A program made the translations under genes and the position numbers. Source: Sorangium cellulosum So0157-2 (GTDB lineage Bacteria > Myxococcota_A > Polyangia > Polyangiales > Polyangiaceae). Taken from it: a stretch of DNA of 64,000 nt. The notes below the pieces were generated by a model. That model did not search any database. It saw only the letters and a list, made by a program, of their open reading frames with translations, and was not told the origin of the DNA. Of the stretch, positions 60,608-64,000 are shown piece after piece. How positions within the stretch are numbered: position 1 is the stretch's first letter; every line of letters starts with the position of its first letter. The stretch spans positions 13,992,501-14,056,500 of the forward strand of contig NC_021658.1 of assembly GCF_000418325.1 (NCBI RefSeq). Reading direction: 5' to 3'.

Positions 60608-60975
60608 GCGAGGAGCTGCCGCAGGTCCTGGTCCTGGACGACGATGACGACACCGCGGCGCTGCTCGGCATGGCGCTCCGCCGCCGCGGCTTCCGCGTGG
60701 CCGTGGCGCGGTCGTGCGAGGAGGGGCGCGCGGCGCTCGCCGAGCGCGCGATCGACGCCCTGGTGACCGACGTGTCGCTCCCGGACGGCAGCGGCCTGGA
60801 GCTCGTGGCGTCGCTCGAGAACAAGCCGCGCGCGATCGTCGTGGTGAGCGGCTTCGGCGGCGACGACGACCGCGAGAAGAGCCGGGCGGCCGGGGCGCAC
60901 GTGCACCTCGTCAAGCCGGTCGACGTGGCCCGGCTCGTGTCGACGCTCAACGAGCTGCTCGGGCGCCCGGGCTGA
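60604..60975 (+). CDS. Single-domain response regulator
   Basis: A 123-residue receiver: LVLDDDDDTAALLG, phospho-Asp D56 in VTDVSLPDGSG, VVSGFGG in place of the usual T/S loop and Lys104 in HLVKPVDV. No output domain. It is the last gene of the NtrC-type cluster and probably takes phosphate from, or competes for, the same kinase as the NtrC protein. It is convergent with the 60985 gene, 9 bp apart. Confidence 0.9.
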   Translation: MSEELPQVLVLDDDDDTAALLGMALRRRGFRVAVARSCEEGRAALAERAIDALVTDVSLPDGSGLELVASLENKPRAIVVVSGFGGDDDREKSRAAGAHVHLVKPVDVARLVSTLNELLGRPG

Positions 60976-60984
60976 GCGCCCGGC

Positions 60985-62415
60985 TCACTTGTCGACGGAC
61001 GCGTAGAACGAGACGCCCCGCCGGTTCTCGTCGAGGCGCAGCGGGTGTTGCAGCGCCGGCAGCGCCCGCTGGGCGCAGTCGAGGCGCTCGCAGGTCCGGC
61101 ACGTGACGCCGACCGGGACGGCCGCGCCGATGTTGTCGAGGTCGATCCCGTCGGCGTAGACGAGCTCGCGGGCGTAGCGGACGTCGCAGCCCATGCCGAT
61201 CGACTGCACCGTGTGGGGGACGTGGTAGCCGCCGCGGTCGCTGCGCACGGTGCGCGCGATGCAGAAGTAGACCGCGCCGTCGGGCATCTGCGAGAGCTGG
61301 ATCCGGATCATGCCGGGCGTCATCAGGGCGGCGTGCACGTTCCAGCGAGGGCAGGCGCCGCTGAACCGCGCGAAGCGGATGCCGGAGCCGCTGAAGCGCT
61401 TCGAGATGTTGCCCGCGATGTCGATGCGGACCATGTGCATCGGCACCCCCTCGGCGCCGGGGCGGCGCAGCGTCGTCAGCCGGTGGCACACCTGCTCGAA
61501 GCTCGTGCCGAAGCGGTGCGCGAGGAGCTCGATGTCGTAGCGCTCGGCGCGCGCCGCCTCCAAGAACGGCTGGTACGGCATGAGGATCGCGGCGGCGAAG
61601 TAGTTGGCCAGCGCGACGCGCGCGAGCGCGCGGGACTCGGGGGTGGTGAGGTTCTCGTCGCGCAGGATGCGGTCGATGGCGGCCGACTGCGTGAGCAGCC
61701 CGAGCTGGTGCGCGAGCTGGAACCGGCGGCTCCGGGGCGGCAGCACCTCGGAGATGCTGAGCACGCGCCGCTCGGGATCGTAGCGCCGCATCGCCTGGCG
61801 CTCGTCCGCGACGCGCACGATGCGCACCTCGATGCCGCGCGTCGCGTGGAGGTACCGGACGAGGCCGCGGTAGACGTCGTCCGCGTCGAGCTCCGCCTCG
61901 CGCCAGAGCGCCTCGGCGCCCTCCTCGAGCTCGGGGAAGTGGTTCATCCGGCGCTGGATCAGGTCGCTCACCTCCTCGGACGGCAGGCGCGAGTTGTCGA
62001 CCGCGACGAACCCGTCCCCCGCCAGCCGCTCTCCCAGCGTGTCCAGCGACTCGCGGGTGGTCGCGTACGTGCGGTAGAGCGTGAGCACCGCGCGCGCCAC
62101 GTTCGGTGAGCTCGCGACGAGCTCGCGCAGATCCGCGTTCGTGAGCCCGTGGCTCTCGAAGATGGGATCGCCGAACGCCTCGTGGAGATCGGCTGTCAGC
62201 CGGACATCCTCTTCCGACGCGAAATTCTGGAGATCGAGCTGAAATATCTGGGCGAGCCGGATGAGCAGCGGCGCGGTCAACGGACGCCGGTTGTTCTCTA
62301 TCAAGTTCAGATAACTCGCCGAGACACCGAGGCGCTCCGCCAGATCGACCTGCGTCATGTGCTCGCGGCGCCGGAGCGCACGGACTTTGGCTCCGAGTAG
62401 AGGTGCATCGGCCAT
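60985..62415 (-). CDS. RamB/ScfR-type transcriptional regulator
   Basis: ATG 62415 gives 476 residues; an upstream start (62454) is less likely. N-terminal XRE HTH (MTQVDLAERLGVSASYLNLI), then a helical domain, an IrrE/ImmA-like middle (RRFQLAHQLGLLTQ, without a full HExxH), and the C-terminal ScfR domain ending in CRTCERLDCAQRALP, the conserved Cys cluster of RamB-like regulators. Family members control acetate, glyoxylate-cycle or propionate genes. Divergent from malate synthase, which fits this role exactly. It probably represses or activates both genes and itself. Confidence 0.9.
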   Translation of the reverse strand: MADAPLLGAKVRALRRREHMTQVDLAERLGVSASYLNLIENNRRPLTAPLLIRLAQIFQLDLQNFASEEDVRLTADLHEAFGDPIFESHGLTNADLRELVASSPNVARAVLTLYRTYATTRESLDTLGERLAGDGFVAVDNSRLPSEEVSDLIQRRMNHFPELEEGAEALWREAELDADDVYRGLVRYLHATRGIEVRIVRVADERQAMRRYDPERRVLSISEVLPPRSRRFQLAHQLGLLTQSAAIDRILRDENLTTPESRALARVALANYFAAAILMPYQPFLEAARAERYDIELLAHRFGTSFEQVCHRLTTLRRPGAEGVPMHMVRIDIAGNISKRFSGSGIRFARFSGACPRWNVHAALMTPGMIRIQLSQMPDGAVYFCIARTVRSDRGGYHVPHTVQSIGMGCDVRYARELVYADGIDLDNIGAAVPVGVTCRTCERLDCAQRALPALQHPLRLDENRRGVSFYASVDK

Positions 62416-62627
62416 GGGGACCCTCCCGAACGTAGCTGAACTTACTGAACCCACGTGTAGGTGAAGCGCACCACCGTAGAAATTTACAATAGTTTACACG
62501 TTGACAGCCTGTAAAGGCCTTTCGTCGACATCGTTATCCGCCTGCATTTCAAAGCGAAGTTGACGCTGAAACCCCGTCGACAAACATAGTTACGTTGTAA
62601 CGACGCGCAGCGTTGCAGGAGATGTGG
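62416..62627. promoter_or_regulatory. Divergent control region of the RamB-like regulator and aceB
   Basis: A 212-bp AT-richer region. Regulator side: CTGAAC twice (62436-62441 and 62445-62450, 9 bp apart) around a GAACTT core, which I recall in RamB sites of corynebacteria. Middle: TTTACA at 62483 and 62493 and its reverse complement TGTAAA at 62510-62515. TTGACA at 62501-62506 could be a -35 box, but no clear -10 follows. aceB side: GTTAC-GTT-GTAAC (62589-62601), a perfect 5-bp inverted repeat. These are candidate operators. Confidence 0.55.
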
Positions 62628-64000
62628 ATGAGCCAGAATCATGTGACCTCGAACCTGAGCCTGCTCGCTCCCCGCGTTGCGGGCGACGAGTCTGTCCTCA
62701 CGCCAGAGGCCCTTCGCTTCCTCGCGAATCTCGGACGTAAGTTCGCTGACCGGGTTCCGGCCCTGCTCGCGCGGCGGCGCGGGGTGCAGGCGCGGCTCGA
62801 CGAGGGCCAGCGGTTCGATTTCCTCCGGGAGACGCGCGACGTGCGCGAGGGGGACTGGGCCGTGGCGCCGCTGCCGGAGGACCTGCTCGACCGGCGGGTG
62901 GAGATCACCGGGCCCGTCGATGCCAAGATGATCATCAATGCCTTGAACTCCGGCGCGAGCGTGTTCATGGCGGACTTCGAGGACGCCACCTCGCCGACGT
63001 GGAAGAACCTCATCGAGGGGCAGGCGGCGCTGCGGCTCGCGGCGCGGCGCGAGCTCCGTTACGAGGATCCGGCCACGGGCAAGCGCTACGCCCTCGGCGA
63101 CCGGCTCGCGACGCTGTTCGTGCGCCCGCGCGGCTGGCACCTCTGGGAGAAGCACGTCGAGCTCGACGGGAAGCCGCTGCCGGGCGGGCTCTTCGATTTC
63201 GGCCTGTTCTTCTTCCATAACGCGCGTGAGCTCGTCCGCCGCGGCACCGGGCCTTACTTCTACCTGCCGAAGATGGAGAGTCACCTGGAGGCGCGCCTCT
63301 GGAACGACGTGTTCCTCTTCGCGCAGGAGGCGGTCGGCCTGCCCGCGGGCACGATCAAGGCCACGGTCCTCATCGAGACGCTGCCCGCGGCGTTCGAGAT
63401 GGACGAGATCCTCTACGAGCTCCGCCAGCACTCGGCCGGGCTCAACTGCGGCCGTTGGGACTACATCTTCAGCTTCATCAAGAAGCTCCGGAACGACCCG
63501 ACGTGCGTGATGCCGGACCGCTCGCAGGTGACGATGGAGCAGCACTTCCTGCGCTCGTACACCCAGCTGCTCGTGAAGACCTGCCACCGCCGCGGCGTGC
63601 ACGCGATGGGCGGCATGGCGGCGCAGATCCCGATCAAGAGCGACCCCGACGCGAACCGCGCGGCGCTCGAGAAGGTGCGCGCCGACAAGCTGCGCGAGGT
63701 CAAGGACGGACACGACGGCACCTGGGTCGCCCACCCGGGGCTCGTGCCGCTCGCCCGCGAGGTGTTCGACGCGCACATGCCCGCGGCGAACCAGATCGAG
63801 CGGAAGCGCGAGGACGTCCGCGTGGAGGCGGCCGACCTCCTGCGCGTGCCGCCGGGCGCGCGCACCGAGGCCGGCCTGCGGCACAACATCCGCGTCGGCA
63901 TCCAATACCTCGAGGCGTGGATCAGCGGCCTCGGCTGCGTCCCGCTCTACAACCTGATGGAGGACGCGGCCACCGCGGAGATCTCGCGCACCCAGGTATG
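62628..64000 (+). CDS. aceB: Malate synthase A, 3' partial
   Basis: The frame is open to the window end. AGGAG (62617-62621) lies 6 bp before ATG 62628. The protein has the malate synthase A pattern: EITGPVDAKMIINALNSGAS, FMADFEDATSPTWKNLIEGQ, LFVRPRGWHLWEKHV, VLIETLPAAFEMDEILYELR and GLNCGRWDYIFSFIKKL with the Mg-binding Glu and Asp, and later MEDAATAEISRTQV. It condenses glyoxylate with acetyl-CoA to malate in the glyoxylate shunt. The visible 457 residues cover most of the family length (about 530). The isocitrate lyase gene is not in the window. Confidence 0.95.
   Translation, partial: MSQNHVTSNLSLLAPRVAGDESVLTPEALRFLANLGRKFADRVPALLARRRGVQARLDEGQRFDFLRETRDVREGDWAVAPLPEDLLDRRVEITGPVDAKMIINALNSGASVFMADFEDATSPTWKNLIEGQAALRLAARRELRYEDPATGKRYALGDRLATLFVRPRGWHLWEKHVELDGKPLPGGLFDFGLFFFHNARELVRRGTGPYFYLPKMESHLEARLWNDVFLFAQEAVGLPAGTIKATVLIETLPAAFEMDEILYELRQHSAGLNCGRWDYIFSFIKKLRNDPTCVMPDRSQVTMEQHFLRSYTQLLVKTCHRRGVHAMGGMAAQIPIKSDPDANRAALEKVRADKLREVKDGHDGTWVAHPGLVPLAREVFDAHMPAANQIERKREDVRVEAADLLRVPPGARTEAGLRHNIRVGIQYLEAWISGLGCVPLYNLMEDAATAEISRTQV

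Noticed and set aside
62501..62529. Complete sigma-70 promoter for aceB
   Set aside because: TTGACA is present, but no acceptable -10 box is found at 16-18 bp; I therefore list only candidate operators.

Overview
The window is very GC-rich, almost fully coding DNA from a bacterium that looks like a large-genome myxobacterium (Sorangium/Polyangium type). The reasons are family-level: a TIGR04563-like small protein, a Ser/Thr kinase with a C-terminal PEGA-like domain, many Cys-anchored lipoproteins, a 2,608-residue TPR protein, a Gly-rich lipoprotein and many two-component proteins. This assignment is inference; there is no 16S or other marker gene here.

Layout. 0-8.9 kb: the 3' part of a fused aconitase/isopropylmalate-dehydratase-type enzyme, a small TIGR04563-like protein, an alpha/beta hydrolase, a degenerate kinase-like lipoprotein, a YbjN-like protein, a sulfatase-modifying-factor-like lipoprotein, prepilin peptidase and small unknowns. 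8.9-17.1 kb: a Ser/Thr kinase divergent from a long-chain acyl-CoA synthetase and a HAD protein, then small membrane-anchored stress-type proteins and a Cys-rich lipoprotein. 17.5-33.1 kb: a zinc-ribbon/TPR membrane protein, SppA, the giant TPR protein, a carboxypeptidase-regulatory-like lipoprotein and a hybrid kinase. A tRNA-Leu(GAG) lies at 33.4 kb. 34.2-37.7 kb: three exported proteins (PEGA, Gly-rich, lipoprotein). 38.06-41.27 kb: an isolated leftward three-gene cassette (unknown 155-aa protein, ParA-like protein with a KGGVGR motif, P-loop ATPase) of lower GC, bracketed by diverged repeats. 42.1-48.6 kb: a CzcCBA-type metal efflux operon. 48.8-54.0 kb: leftward signalling genes. 54.6-61.0 kb: a stress-type cluster (DUF1328, coiled-coil lipoprotein, hemerythrin) next to an NtrC-type regulator and a small kinase/receiver pair. 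61.0-64.0 kb: a RamB/ScfR-type regulator divergent from malate synthase A.

How genes may work together. The most system-like unit is the 38-41 kb cassette. Its three genes overlap by 4 bp at each junction, so they are probably co-translated. It combines two different P-loop NTPases, one with the P-loop lysine changed to arginine, with a small unrecognised protein. This is the architecture expected of an NTP-dependent conflict or defence system, but no effector domain is recognisable.

A second pattern is a group of -24/-12 (sigma-54-like) elements with GG-N10-GC spacing in front of the small stress-type genes (about 14.0, 15.35, 54.5, 55.1 and 57.6 kb) and of the NtrC-type activator gene (58.4 kb). 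They may form one regulon. The 62.4-62.6 kb intergenic region, with repeated TTTACA/TGTAAA and CTGAAC motifs, probably carries the control sites for the glyoxylate-shunt gene aceB and its divergent regulator.
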